Source: Gammaproteobacteria bacterium | GTDB lineage: Bacteria; Pseudomonadota; Gammaproteobacteria; HK1 | Reading direction: 5' to 3' | Assembly (NCBI GenBank): GCA_009937425.1 | Contig: JAACFO010000014.1 | Coordinates: forward strand, 1 to 54,469 | Length of the DNA: 54,469 nt | Shown: positions 24,560-32,763 of the stretch, piece after piece | Layout: each line of letters starts with the position of its first letter | Numbering within the stretch: position 1 is the stretch's first letter | Translations under genes and position numbers: made by a program | The notes under the pieces: generated by a model | What the model was told of the DNA's origin: nothing | Seen by the model: only the letters and a program-made list of their open reading frames with translations | The model's database searches: none

Positions 24560-25477
24560 TCAATAATCGGCCGGGGAGGCAGCACCCGGGATTGCCTCCC
24601 GGGGAACGGGTGGGCCGCTCAGCAGGCGGCCGGCGAATCCATCGATGCCCACGCCCACGCGCCCCGGCATCTGCTCCAGGGCCCTCTCCAGTATGGCATC
24701 GCGGTAGGAGATATCGAGACATGCCGGATCGACAGCCGCCATCGCCGCAGGCAGCGGCGTGCGCAGGGTGCGTGCGCCAGTGGCGGTGCCATCCCCGCCG
24801 ATGAAGTGATCGACGACGACGGCATCCGCGCAGGCAGCGACGCGCTGAAAAAATCTATCCGGATCCGCAATTGGCAGGAGCGGCGCCACGGTGATGACCA
24901 TATGAATGCCGGCGTCGCGCAACTGCTGCGCCGCTTCGAAGCGCCGTGCGATGGGGCTCGCCGGCGGCGGCAGACCCGGCAGGCGATCGCGGTCGCTTTC
25001 TATGGAGATATGCACCCGCAAGCCGCAGCGCTGGGACAGGGTTCGAAAAATTGCCAGGTAGCGTGTGACCAGATGAGAATGAGTCTGAATGATCAGTTCG
25101 TCGGGTGGATTCTCGAGCATGGCGTGGAGAACGTCCCGGGTTATTCCGTAGCGTTGTTCGTGGGGCACGAACGGATCGGTTGCACTGGACATGAATACGC
25201 TGAACCGTCCACGGTTGGCACGTGCCCATCGGCGTTCTCGATCGCATTGGCGACAATATGCGGCGGCGGCGTTCTCCCGGACCTCCAGAAAGCTGCCCCA
25301 CTCGGCGCCGCGATTGACGAAGGGGTTGTGCCTCACGTAACAGCCGACGCCGCAGAGGCTGTTACCGAAAGAGCAGCCGCGGTATGGCTGCAGCGAATGG
25401 GAGCAAACCGTTTTGAGATAACCGGAGCTACGCGTGAGTATGCTTGCGACCGTTGCCTCTGTCAGCGTGATTGACAT
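24560..25477 (-). CDS. Radical SAM protein, SPL-like, with atypical cysteine spacing
   Basis: 305 residues. The cluster-binding motif near the N-terminus reads R-G-C-S-F-G-N-S-L-C-G-V-G-C-Y: Cys35, Cys42 and Cys46, spacing C-x6-C-x3-C rather than the classic C-x3-C-x2-C. The downstream part (S-S-A-T-D-P-F-V-P-H-E, I-I-Q-T-H-S-H-L-V-T-R, and V-T-V-A-P-L-L-P) is like the spore-photoproduct-lyase/Rv2578c group of radical SAM enzymes. The reaction is unknown. It begins 11 bases after the creatininase-like gene, so the two probably share a transcript. Confidence 0.85.
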   Translation of the reverse strand: MSITLTEATVASILTRSSGYLKTVCSHSLQPYRGCSFGNSLCGVGCYVRHNPFVNRGAEWGSFLEVRENAAAAYCRQCDRERRWARANRGRFSVFMSSATDPFVPHEQRYGITRDVLHAMLENPPDELIIQTHSHLVTRYLAIFRTLSQRCGLRVHISIESDRDRLPGLPPPASPIARRFEAAQQLRDAGIHMVITVAPLLPIADPDRFFQRVAACADAVVVDHFIGGDGTATGARTLRTPLPAAMAAVDPACLDISYRDAILERALEQMPGRVGVGIDGFAGRLLSGPPVPREAIPGAASPADY

Positions 25478-25488
25478 GATTTATTAAA

Positions 25489-26235
25489 TTAAGCATTTAT
25501 GAAATTTTCGTAGTCCCTGGCTATGTCGATGACCGCCGCATCGTAGAGTTTCTTACCGTCCTCGATGCTGGCGAGAGAGGAGTCGGCGCCGATGCGGCCG
25601 TCGGGAAAGCGCCGCCGGTAGTCGTCGGCGTCCAGGATGGGTCCGGTGGGAGCGATCTTCGGATCCTGGTCTGCCGACTTTACGCAATCAGGATAAGCGA
25701 AGTAGGTCAAAGACACTTCCGAAGGGGTTGCGTGGCTGCCCTCTGAGTTTCCGTACAGCTTCGCGGCAAGATTCTTGACCGCCGGCGCGGCGTACCAATT
25801 ACTCAGTTTGCAGCGTACGCCGGGCTGATTGCTACCGCCACGCGCGAAACTCGCATCCGCGTAGATCTCCGAAAACGCGGCGTTTATGGTGGCGACGTTG
25901 CCGCCGTGGCCATTGAGAAAATAACAGCGCTCGAAGCCGTGGCGGGCGAGGGACTGAACGACGTCCCTTATCACCGCCATCAGGGTGCTGGGACGCAGGC
26001 TGATCGAGCCCGCGAAGCCGAGATGATGCTGCGCCATGCCGATGCTGATGGTCGGGGCGACTAACGCATCGATGCGCTCGGCGACGCCACGGGCAATGAC
26101 CTCGGGGCAGATTGCATCGGTACCAATGAAACCAAGAGGCCCGTGTTGTTCGGTGGACCCGATGGGAATGATGACGCCCCGGGACCGCTCGAGATACGTG
26201 TCCACTTCCTGCCAGGTGGCTAGTTGCAGTTGCAT
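25489..26235 (-). CDS. Creatininase family protein
   Basis: 248 residues. Family motifs are clear: I-P-I-G-S-T-E-Q-H-G-P-L with the metal-binding Glu and His, then G-T-D-A, G-M-A-Q-H-H-L-G-F, N-G-H-G-G-N, and H-A-T-P-S-E. These build the two-metal amidohydrolase site. Members include creatininases, MftE-type peptidases and riboflavin-related enzymes, so the substrate is not fixed. The neighbouring radical SAM gene is reminiscent of peptide-maturation pairs such as MftC/MftE, but no precursor peptide is visible next to them. Confidence 0.9.
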   Translation of the reverse strand: MQLQLATWQEVDTYLERSRGVIIPIGSTEQHGPLGFIGTDAICPEVIARGVAERIDALVAPTISIGMAQHHLGFAGSISLRPSTLMAVIRDVVQSLARHGFERCYFLNGHGGNVATINAAFSEIYADASFARGGSNQPGVRCKLSNWYAAPAVKNLAAKLYGNSEGSHATPSEVSLTYFAYPDCVKSADQDPKIAPTGPILDADDYRRRFPDGRIGADSSLASIEDGKKLYDAAVIDIARDYENFINA

Positions 26236-26359
26236 ATTGGCTTCTCCGAGTTGCGGTGGTCAAAATCGCATAGTCGCCCTGGCTTGGCAACCGGGCTGGC
26301 GGCGGGACGCGATGGATGCCGTTTCGTTATCATGACCGGCATTCGAGTCGATATAGCGT

Positions 26360-26929
26360 ATGCTCGCAATGCAATCGAGTACTTTCCCACCATTGCCGCT
26401 GTTGCCCGCCGGCGACATGTGGGTATTTGCCTACGGCTCGTTGATGTGGAACCCCGGTTTTTCCCATCAGCAGGCGCAGGTCGCGCATATACACGGCTAT
26501 CATCGTGCGCTGTGCGTATGGTCCTGGGTGCACCGCGGTACGCAAGCCCACCCCGGTTTGGTGATGGGACTCGATCGCGGTGGGTCCTGTGTGGGAGTCG
26601 CCCACCGGGTGGCAGCAGCAGATCGCGACGCCACTACGACCTACCTCTATGAGCGCGAGCTGGTGACCCACGTGTACATACCCGTGGTCAGTCGCATTCG
26701 CGTCGACGCAGTCGGTATTGTTCCCGCGCTGACTTTCGTGGTGGACCGCCGCCACGCGCAATACGCTGGAAAGTTGTCAGCTGCCGAGGCGGCTAAGACT
26801 ATCCGCGGCGCCCACGGACGCAGCGGTGCAAACTGCGACTACTTCGCCAATACCATTGCGCATTTGCAAGAGCTCGGCATTCAGTGTCCACGCCTGCGCG
26901 GAATTGAGCACGCACTAGCCTGCGAATAA
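26360..26929 (+). CDS. Gamma-glutamylcyclotransferase (ChaC-like)
   Basis: 189 residues. It shows W-V-F-A-Y-G-S-L-M-W-N-P-G-F (substrate loop), then W-V-H-R-G-T, G-L-V-M-G-L-D and Y-L-Y-E-R-E-L with the catalytic glutamate. ChaC proteins degrade glutathione to 5-oxoproline and Cys-Gly. No clear Shine-Dalgarno precedes the first ATG; an in-frame ATG at 26417 (M-W-V-F-A-Y) is possible. Convergent with the MATE gene, 16 bases apart. Confidence 0.92.
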   Translation: MLAMQSSTFPPLPLLPAGDMWVFAYGSLMWNPGFSHQQAQVAHIHGYHRALCVWSWVHRGTQAHPGLVMGLDRGGSCVGVAHRVAAADRDATTTYLYERELVTHVYIPVVSRIRVDAVGIVPALTFVVDRRHAQYAGKLSAAEAAKTIRGAHGRSGANCDYFANTIAHLQELGIQCPRLRGIEHALACE

Positions 26930-26945
26930 CCGTTTTAGATCCGGG

Positions 26946-28322
26946 TCAGGCTCTGCCCACGTGGTGTTTGGACACGGCGTAAAAGCGCCATCCCAGCAAT
27001 AGTGACGCCAGCACGCAGCCGATGAGGATGGCCTGCATGAGTGCCGGCGCGCCGCCGTTGCGTGTTATGCCCAGGTAGTAACCGCAAGGCACCATCACGA
27101 GCCAAAAGCTGATGAAGTAAAGTGCGGTGGCCGGCCACACGTCGGCGCTGCCTCGCAGGGCGCCCATCAGCACGGCCTGGACGCCATCCGGTAACAGCGC
27201 GAAGGCGGCCACCAGCAGCGTCGGCACCGCCACAGCGGTGATCCGCGGGTCGCTGGCGTAGATGGCGCTGAGCAGGTCCGGAATGGTGAAAAAGATGATC
27301 CCCAGAAAAACCATGATGGCGCCCGCCGATCCCACCGCAACCCATCCGGCGGTGCGGGCGCCGTGGGCATCCTGCCGGCCCACCGCATTGGCGACACGCA
27401 CGCTGGCGGCGGTGGCAAAGCCGATGGCGGCCATGAATACCGTCGCCACCAGATTCATCGCAATCAGGTAGCCGGAAACTTCCACGGCGCCGAAAAGCCC
27501 CGCGAACAGCGTCATGCTCGAAAATGCAGAGGCTTCCATGCCGTGGGCAAGCCCCATGGGATAGCCGATGCGGCGCAGCCGTTTTCCCAGATGATCTTCG
27601 CGCGCCGGTCCCAGAGCCAGTCCGTACTTGACTCGGTCCAGGCGCGTCCATATGTATGCGGCGATGGCGGCGAACATGCACCATCGCACGATGGTGGTGC
27701 CCAGGGCCGCGCCCTCGGCGCCCAGGGCCGGCGCGCCCAGGTTTCCGTCGATGAAAATCCAATTCAACGCGGCGTTGAGAATGTTTGCCGCCAGCATCAC
27801 AAACATTCCGGGCAGCGGGCGGCTGATGCCTTCGAGAAAAAACGTGCTGGCGGAGAACAACAGCAATCCCGGCAGTCCCCAGCCCAGCATGATCAGCACT
27901 TGTCCGCCGCCATGGGTGAGCTCCGGCGATTGGCCGGTCAGGGCGAGAAAAGCTTCACCGCCTTGACACAACACCATAAACAGCAAGCCAAGAACGCCTG
28001 CGTGTATCAACGCAACGCGCCAGATTCGGCCACAGGTTCGGGTGTCTCCGGCGCCGTCGGCTTGCGCCGTCAGCACAACGGTGCCCAGCAACAAACCGAT
28101 GCCCACAAGGAGCATGGGTATTTGGGGTGCCAGGGCCAGTGCGTAGTAGGCAAGCTCTACCGGACCTTGATGCCCGGTCATGGCCGTGTCCACCGCCACC
28201 ATGACCAGAATACCGATACGCCCCAGCATCACCGGCAAGGCGAGCTGCAGTGTGCGCCTCAGATGTTCGCGTATCGAACGCGCTGCGGGGCGCGGCGGCA
28301 GGCCTGGTGATGCGGAGGTCAT
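26946..28322 (-). CDS. MATE family multidrug efflux transporter
   Basis: 458 residues with about twelve hydrophobic helices in two six-helix halves, the NorM/MdtK pattern. Motifs include L-A-L-P-V-M-L-G-R at the start of helix 1, D-T-A-M-T-G-H, and in the second half E-A-S-A-F and A-A-S-V-R-V-A-N-A-V-G. It would export cationic compounds by Na+ or H+ antiport. Start at 28322 (M-T-S-A-S) avoids a charged upstream extension. Confidence 0.92.
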   Translation of the reverse strand: MTSASPGLPPRPAARSIREHLRRTLQLALPVMLGRIGILVMVAVDTAMTGHQGPVELAYYALALAPQIPMLLVGIGLLLGTVVLTAQADGAGDTRTCGRIWRVALIHAGVLGLLFMVLCQGGEAFLALTGQSPELTHGGGQVLIMLGWGLPGLLLFSASTFFLEGISRPLPGMFVMLAANILNAALNWIFIDGNLGAPALGAEGAALGTTIVRWCMFAAIAAYIWTRLDRVKYGLALGPAREDHLGKRLRRIGYPMGLAHGMEASAFSSMTLFAGLFGAVEVSGYLIAMNLVATVFMAAIGFATAASVRVANAVGRQDAHGARTAGWVAVGSAGAIMVFLGIIFFTIPDLLSAIYASDPRITAVAVPTLLVAAFALLPDGVQAVLMGALRGSADVWPATALYFISFWLVMVPCGYYLGITRNGGAPALMQAILIGCVLASLLLGWRFYAVSKHHVGRA

Positions 28323-28416
28323 TAACCGTCGCGATGCGCTGCCCGAGCAGTTTCGCCTGGGTGTTTGATACCCGCCGGACATTCGCGCGTGTCACGATTG
28401 CGCCAGGCCATCGCGG

Positions 28417-29157
28417 TTAAAGCCTGTTTTCGTTCAGTTCCAGAACGCGTCTGGCAAAGGCCGGATAGGTTTCACTGATGTCCGTGCCCACCGAGCCGCG
28501 GATCAGCGCCAGCTCCTCGGCAGTGGGCGCCGGGGTTTCGTCGACGCTTGCCGGCATGTCGAAATCGAAGCCTGTGTGCTCGCGGATATCATCCACCGAT
28601 TGGCCCGGGTGCACACTGTGAAGCACGAATCGGGCGCTCTCCTTTTGAAAGCGAAACACGCAACGGCTGGTCACCAGCGCGTGGGGGCCGCCAGGCCTGT
28701 ACACCTGCGCCGGGCTGGTGCCCGGGGCACTGACGAAGTCCACCCGCGGTACCAGTACGCGCCGCGAATGTTCGAGGCTGAACAAGATCACCCGCGGCAC
28801 GACGAAGTACATGAATGCAGAGCCAAAGGAACCTGGAAACCGCACCCGGCTGCTCGGGTAGCCGTCGATCCCCACCAGGTTGATGTTGGCGCTGCCGTCT
28901 ATCTGGCCGCCGCCCAGAAAGAATGCGTCCATGCGGCCCTGGGCTGCGCAGTCGAATATTTCCCTGGCGCCATCGGTGAAACATGTGTGGCGTTCACTGG
29001 CGAGCATGGACACCCGCAGGCGGTGTCCGGAACGGTGCCGCGCCAATAGAGCGGCGGCACCGGGGATCGGCGATGCTGCTCCCACCGCCACATGACCCAG
29101 CCCTTCGAGCATCGGGGCAATTGTGGTGATGAGCAGCTCTTCGGTGCGGTATTGCAC
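28417..29157 (-). CDS. CoA-transferase-fold protein, beta subunit (IpdB-like)
   Basis: 246 residues. The GTG start overlaps the alpha-subunit stop by one base (TAGTG), so the two are coupled. The sequence fits the small-subunit side of family I CoA-transferases: L-E-G-L-G-H-V-A-V-G-A-A-S-P, D-A-F-F-L-G-G-G-Q-I-D, and S-R-C-V-F-R-F. IpdAB, which opens the steroid C/D ring, is the nearest characterised type by general sequence features, but the substrate is not proven. A longer upstream start is not used. Confidence 0.85.
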   Translation of the reverse strand: MQYRTEELLITTIAPMLEGLGHVAVGAASPIPGAAALLARHRSGHRLRVSMLASERHTCFTDGAREIFDCAAQGRMDAFFLGGGQIDGSANINLVGIDGYPSSRVRFPGSFGSAFMYFVVPRVILFSLEHSRRVLVPRVDFVSAPGTSPAQVYRPGGPHALVTSRCVFRFQKESARFVLHSVHPGQSVDDIREHTGFDFDMPASVDETPAPTAEELALIRGSVGTDISETYPAFARRVLELNENRL

Positions 29158-29969
29158 TACGCGGCCGAGGCGCGGTTGCGGACGTGCTCGTCGAGGTACT
29201 GTTGGAAGCCGGCGGCGGTCTTGGCGAGCCGTGCGTACTCGGCGAGATGCGCCGCATCCGCCGGGTAGCGTCCGGCCAGCCCCACCGGCCACGCGCCGTT
29301 GGGCACCTCCGCAATAGCGCTCACGTACAGCGCAGGGATAGTGCCCGACGCATAGGCTTCGTCGGCGAGCAAATCATCGTCGACGACTTCCTCGACGGTG
29401 ACGAGGGTTTGCCTGGCCGCGTGGGCCATCAGCATGAGCTCGCGGCGCACGCCGATCCACACGTTGCCGTGGCGGTCGGCCCGGGACGCGTGAAACAGGG
29501 CGATGTCCGGACGGATGGCCGGCAGCACGACGATGGTGTCACCGTCGGAAAAAGGATTGTCCAGGGTAAGCCAGTCGTCGCGATGGGTCAGCAGATCGGA
29601 CCCGAGAATACCGCGCAGGGGCATGAACGGAATGCCTTTTTCCGCCGCTTGCAGGCCGGCGTGAATGGCGGGGCAGGTGGCGTCGCGAAGCACGATCCGG
29701 GCGTTTTTGACGGCATCGGAGAAGCGCGGTGCGAAGCCGTGCTCACCGAGGGTGATGGCGGCTGTCTCGACGCTCTTGACGTTGCCGGCACCTATCAGCA
29801 TGTCTGCCTGAAAACCCGCCTGGGGCACCGTCAGAAGATGCAGATCCCCCGTGCCGCGGCAAATCAACGCGCGCACGGCGGCCATGGCGCAGCCGGAATA
29901 GTCAGGCGCGACGGCGACGCTGGCGCCGTCCTGAATACGCTCCACGAGATTGTCGAGACTGGTAATCAT
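29157..29969 (-). CDS. CoA-transferase-fold protein, alpha subunit (IpdA-like)
   Basis: 270 residues. The N-terminal V-E-R-I-Q-D-G-A-S-V-A-V-A-P and the central G-A-G-N-V-K-S-V, G-E-H-G-F-A-P-R-F and A-I-R-P-D-I-A-L-F-H-A-S-R-A-D are typical of CoA-transferase family I alpha subunits. The catalytic E-x-G motif of true transferases is not obvious, which fits an IpdA-like hydrolase rather than a transferase, but this is inference. It is divergent from the SDR gene; the 95-base gap holds a 13-bp inverted repeat. Confidence 0.85.
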   Translation of the reverse strand: MITSLDNLVERIQDGASVAVAPDYSGCAMAAVRALICRGTGDLHLLTVPQAGFQADMLIGAGNVKSVETAAITLGEHGFAPRFSDAVKNARIVLRDATCPAIHAGLQAAEKGIPFMPLRGILGSDLLTHRDDWLTLDNPFSDGDTIVVLPAIRPDIALFHASRADRHGNVWIGVRRELMLMAHAARQTLVTVEEVVDDDLLADEAYASGTIPALYVSAIAEVPNGAWPVGLAGRYPADAAHLAEYARLAKTAAGFQQYLDEHVRNRASAA

Positions 29970-29993
29970 TGCGCATCCCTCATTGCGACAATT

Positions 29994-30033
29994 AAGTCTA
30001 CACATTTCCCCTACCCGGGTAATGTGTAGACTT
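29994..30033. promoter_or_regulatory. 13-bp perfect inverted repeat, likely operator for CoA-transferase and SDR genes
   Basis: AAGTCTACACATT (29994-30006) and AATGTGTAGACTT (30021-30033) are exact reverse complements separated by 14 bases, and the spacer contains a second palindrome TACCCGGGTA (30012-30021). It lies in the 95-base gap between the divergent gene starts at 29969 and 30065, so one regulator bound there could control both. Confidence 0.75.
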
Positions 30034-30064
30034 GGCATCCGCTTAGTGAAACCGGGAGTTTATC

Positions 30065-30802
30065 GTGAGTAATTCAGAAGTGGCGGTCATCGTCGGTGCC
30101 GGGCAGGGCTTGAGTGCTGCATTGGCACGCATGCTCGCCGGAAAGGGTACTCAGGTGGTGCTGGCAGCGCGCAATGTGAGCAAGCTTTCGGCACTGGTAG
30201 CCGATACCGGCTCTCGGGCCGTCACCTGCGATGCGACTAAGCCCGAGCAGGTGGAAGCGCTGTTCGCGGACGTGGAAGCCACCGAGGGTATTCCGAATCT
30301 GGTCGTGTTCAATCCCAGCCGGCGGATACCGGGTGCACTGGTAGACATCGATCCAGGCGAGGTGGCCGCGGCTCTCATGGTCACGGCCTTCGGCGGCTTT
30401 CTGGTGGGACAGGCGGCGGCGCGGCGCATGTTGGCGCGCGGCAGCGGCAGCATTTTGTTCACCGGCGCCTCGGCGAGTGTCAAGGGCTATCCGAAGTCCG
30501 CCGCCTTCGCCATGGGCAAGTTCGCTTTGCGCGGACTGGCACAGAGTATGGCCAGGGAGCTTGCTCCGCAAAACATCCACGTCGCGCACTTCGTCATCGA
30601 CGGCGGTATCCGCAAGCTCGGCGATACCCAGGACGATGCCCAGGATGATGCCCAGGATGATGCCCAGGATGATGCCCAGGATGATGCCGATAAGACGCTG
30701 CACCCGGACGCCATTGCCGAGTCCTATCTGGCCGTGCATCAGCAGCAGCGCAGCGCCTGGACCTGGGAAATGGAGCTGCGCCCCTGGGTCGAAAAATTCT
30801 AA
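30065..30802 (+). CDS. Short-chain dehydrogenase/reductase with D-D-A-Q repeat insert
   Basis: 245 residues. It has a nucleotide-binding start (V-I-V-G-A-G-Q-G-L), which is shorter than the usual T-G-x-x-x-G-x-G. It also has catalytic S (G-A-S-A-S-V), Y-x-x-x-K replaced by a short region F-A-M-G-K, and a C-terminal E-L-R-P-W-V-E-K-F. A low-complexity stretch D-T-Q-D then four D-A-Q-D units sits at about 187-206, before D-K-T-L-H-P-D-A-I-A-E. Partner of the divergent CoA-transferase genes. The unusual active-site segment makes the reaction uncertain. Confidence 0.88.
   Translation: MSNSEVAVIVGAGQGLSAALARMLAGKGTQVVLAARNVSKLSALVADTGSRAVTCDATKPEQVEALFADVEATEGIPNLVVFNPSRRIPGALVDIDPGEVAAALMVTAFGGFLVGQAAARRMLARGSGSILFTGASASVKGYPKSAAFAMGKFALRGLAQSMARELAPQNIHVAHFVIDGGIRKLGDTQDDAQDDAQDDAQDDAQDDADKTLHPDAIAESYLAVHQQQRSAWTWEMELRPWVEKF
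30623..30682 (+). repeat. 12-bp in-frame tandem repeat, five units
   Basis: One degenerate unit GATACCCAGGAC and four identical units GATGCCCAGGAT in tandem, each encoding D-A-Q-D, with a partial sixth. The exact identity of the units suggests recent expansion by replication slippage. It lies in a surface-exposed acidic loop of the SDR gene. Confidence 0.9.
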
Positions 30803-30972
30803 TTGAGTAGCTACCGGGGGCACTTCTAACCGCGGTGACTGTCGAAGCGCAAGGAGTGTTTCCCTCAGGCCGAGGGAGGTGGGTTGCCGTCCTGTGTAAT
30901 TGCGCGATTGCACGGGGGCAATAGGGGCGGCTCATCGAGTACCTGGAAACCGTCATCGAGGGAGATGATCGT

Positions 30973-31653
30973 ATGTATACGCGCACGCGTCTGGCCCGCG
31001 TCACCCGATGGGCCATGGCTTTGAGCTGCCTGTCAGTCGCCACTTGTTACGCTGTCGAGGAAGGGACGCACATCGCGCAGGCGGGCAGCGATGCCGAAAT
31101 GAGCACCATCAGCGGCGAAGCGTCCAATCCACGACGCCACTACCGGCTGCGCGACCCAAAAATTCTGGATCCGGAACGCGCTGCGGAGATTTACGCCATT
31201 GCACGGGAAGCCATGGGTGTCGGTTACCCCCTGTCCGGATCTGAGGTGGCGCGCGACTATCTAAGCTGGCGCCGTTTTAACAGCACACCCTATTTATCCG
31301 CCCGCCATGGAAATCACTATTTGAATAATTACGCCAACGAGCGCGCCCTGGCCTATGGCGAGTTCGAGGCGGCCGGGCGCTTGCCGGTGGGGGCGGTGAT
31401 CGCCAAGGACAGCTTTTCGGTAACGAATTCCGGCGGAATTCTGATCGGCCCACTGTTCATCATGGAGAAGATGCCCCAGGGGTTTAACTATGTCAGCGCT
31501 GACTGGAAGTACACTCTGGTGAGGGCTGACGGCACGCTTTTCGGGGAAACAAACGGCCCCGGCGCCAATCGTGTGGAATACTGTATCAGCTGTCACCTTG
31601 CGCAGGAGCGCTACGATCACCTTTACTTCATTCCCAAGGACTATCGTCATTAG
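30973..31653 (+). CDS. Cytochrome P460-family protein, single haem c
   Basis: 226 residues with a Sec signal peptide (about 1-27, C-Y-A then V-E-E). The haem-binding C-I-S-C-H is at residues 204-208 near the C-terminus, followed by D-H-L-Y-F-I-P-K-D-Y, and the middle has N-N-Y-A-N-E-R-A-L-A-Y-G-E-F. These features fit cytochrome P460/haem-c proteins of the periplasm, which act on hydroxylamine or related compounds in some bacteria. The natural substrate here is unknown. Directly upstream of dsbB. Confidence 0.8.
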   Translation: MYTRTRLARVTRWAMALSCLSVATCYAVEEGTHIAQAGSDAEMSTISGEASNPRRHYRLRDPKILDPERAAEIYAIAREAMGVGYPLSGSEVARDYLSWRRFNSTPYLSARHGNHYLNNYANERALAYGEFEAAGRLPVGAVIAKDSFSVTNSGGILIGPLFIMEKMPQGFNYVSADWKYTLVRADGTLFGETNGPGANRVEYCISCHLAQERYDHLYFIPKDYRH

Positions 31654-31669
31654 CTGAAGTTGGACTGAT

Positions 31670-32188
31670 ATGCATCTCGATTCTCTGTTCCGGCAGCGCC
31701 TGTTGTTCCTGGGCGCGTTCTTGATTTGTGCGGCGCTGATGGCCACCGCGTTGACCATGCAGTACGCCCTGAAGCTCGATCCCTGCCCGCTTTGCAGCCT
31801 GCAGCGATTGTTTGTTATCGCGTTGGGCGGGGTCTTTCTGATTGCTGCTCTGCACGACCCCGGGCTGGTGGGCAGGCGCGTGTATGGCGTCGTCGTTGTC
31901 GTGCTCGGCGTGCTTGGCATTATCGTCGCCGGCCGGCACGTGTGGCTGCAGAACCTTCCTGCCGATCAAGTGCCCGAGTGCGGTCCCGGGCTCGACTACC
32001 TGCTCGATGCCTTCCCGCTGACGGAGGCATTGAGCCTGGTGTTTCGCGGCTCTGGCGAATGCGCCGACGTGCAATGGGTATTCCTGGGACTGACGATCCC
32101 CGGATGGACGCTGGTGGTTTTCACCGCCTTCACGATTTCCGGTTTACTGCTCACTGCGACACGCATCGCCATGCCGGTGCGGGCATAA
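31670..32188 (+). CDS. dsbB: Disulfide bond formation protein B
   Basis: 172 residues with four membrane helices. The redox pairs are in place: C39-P-L-C42 in the first periplasmic loop and C104/C131 in the second. It reoxidises DsbA and passes electrons to quinones. It begins 16 bases after the P460 gene, so co-transcription is likely; disulfide chemistry may aid haem-c assembly. No dsbA is in the window. Confidence 0.95.
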   Translation: MHLDSLFRQRLLFLGAFLICAALMATALTMQYALKLDPCPLCSLQRLFVIALGGVFLIAALHDPGLVGRRVYGVVVVVLGVLGIIVAGRHVWLQNLPADQVPECGPGLDYLLDAFPLTEALSLVFRGSGECADVQWVFLGLTIPGWTLVVFTAFTISGLLLTATRIAMPVRA

Positions 32189-32204
32189 CAGGGCGAAGCG
32201 CCAA

Positions 32205-32579
32205 TTAGTTTGGATCTTTGAGGCTGTACTCGAAGCCCGTGAATTCGCCGTAGTCGAAGATCCGCACCTTCCGGTCGCGCACCTCGCCGGTGTAGCGTGT
32301 ACCGGTGGCGTAATCGAAACCTTCGAAGTCGTCCCCGTCGAGATTCAGATCCACGTACTGATTTGCATCGTAGTCGAACAGGCTGAAGCCGTCCTCGCTC
32401 TGTTCGCCGGATAGCCGGCAGCTCGAGCTGAAATCGAAGACGTCGATGGTGCTGCGGCTCACCAGTCCCTCGATGTGGACTACCACGGTGCGCGCATGGT
32501 CCTGAATTTCCTTGGCGCTGGTGTTCACGATGAGCCGTGCTGCCACGTACGCGATGCGAGCTCTGAGTTCGTCGCGCAT
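32205..32579 (-). CDS. Hypothetical protein, 124 aa, acidic beta-rich tail
   Basis: The first half is helical and basic (R-D-E-L-R-A-R-I-A-Y-V-A-A-R-L-I-V), the second half is acidic and beta-rich with repeated aromatic pairs (F-D-Y-D, F-D-Y-A-T-G, F-D-Y-G-E-F-T-G-F-E-Y). The repeats suggest a small beta-roll. No family recognised. Convergent with dsbB, 16 bases apart. Confidence 0.6.
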   Translation of the reverse strand: MRDELRARIAYVAARLIVNTSAKEIQDHARTVVVHIEGLVSRSTIDVFDFSSSCRLSGEQSEDGFSLFDYDANQYVDLNLDGDDFEGFDYATGTRYTGEVRDRKVRIFDYGEFTGFEYSLKDPN

Positions 32580-32763
32580 GGGCTCAGCCGGTTTGGGCGT
32601 CGTCTGGCGCCGTCGTTGACCCTTGCGATGTGTAGTGTGCGTGCACAACTCTCAGTATAGCCAAGGGCGTGCCCGGGCCGGTTCGGAGCGCCGGGGCAGT
32701 GGACGCGGCGACCGCGTTTCGGGGAGACTGTTCGGAATCGAGACGCTTAACCGGGGAGGGGGA

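Noticed and set aside
30623..30682. CRISPR-like array
   Set aside because: The units are contiguous 12-bp repeats in frame with no spacers. No cas gene is in the window.
30535..30760. Antisense hydrophobic repeat frame (G-I-I-L units)
   Set aside because: It is the reverse-strand reading of the D-A-Q-D repeat and has no start signal; not a membrane protein gene.
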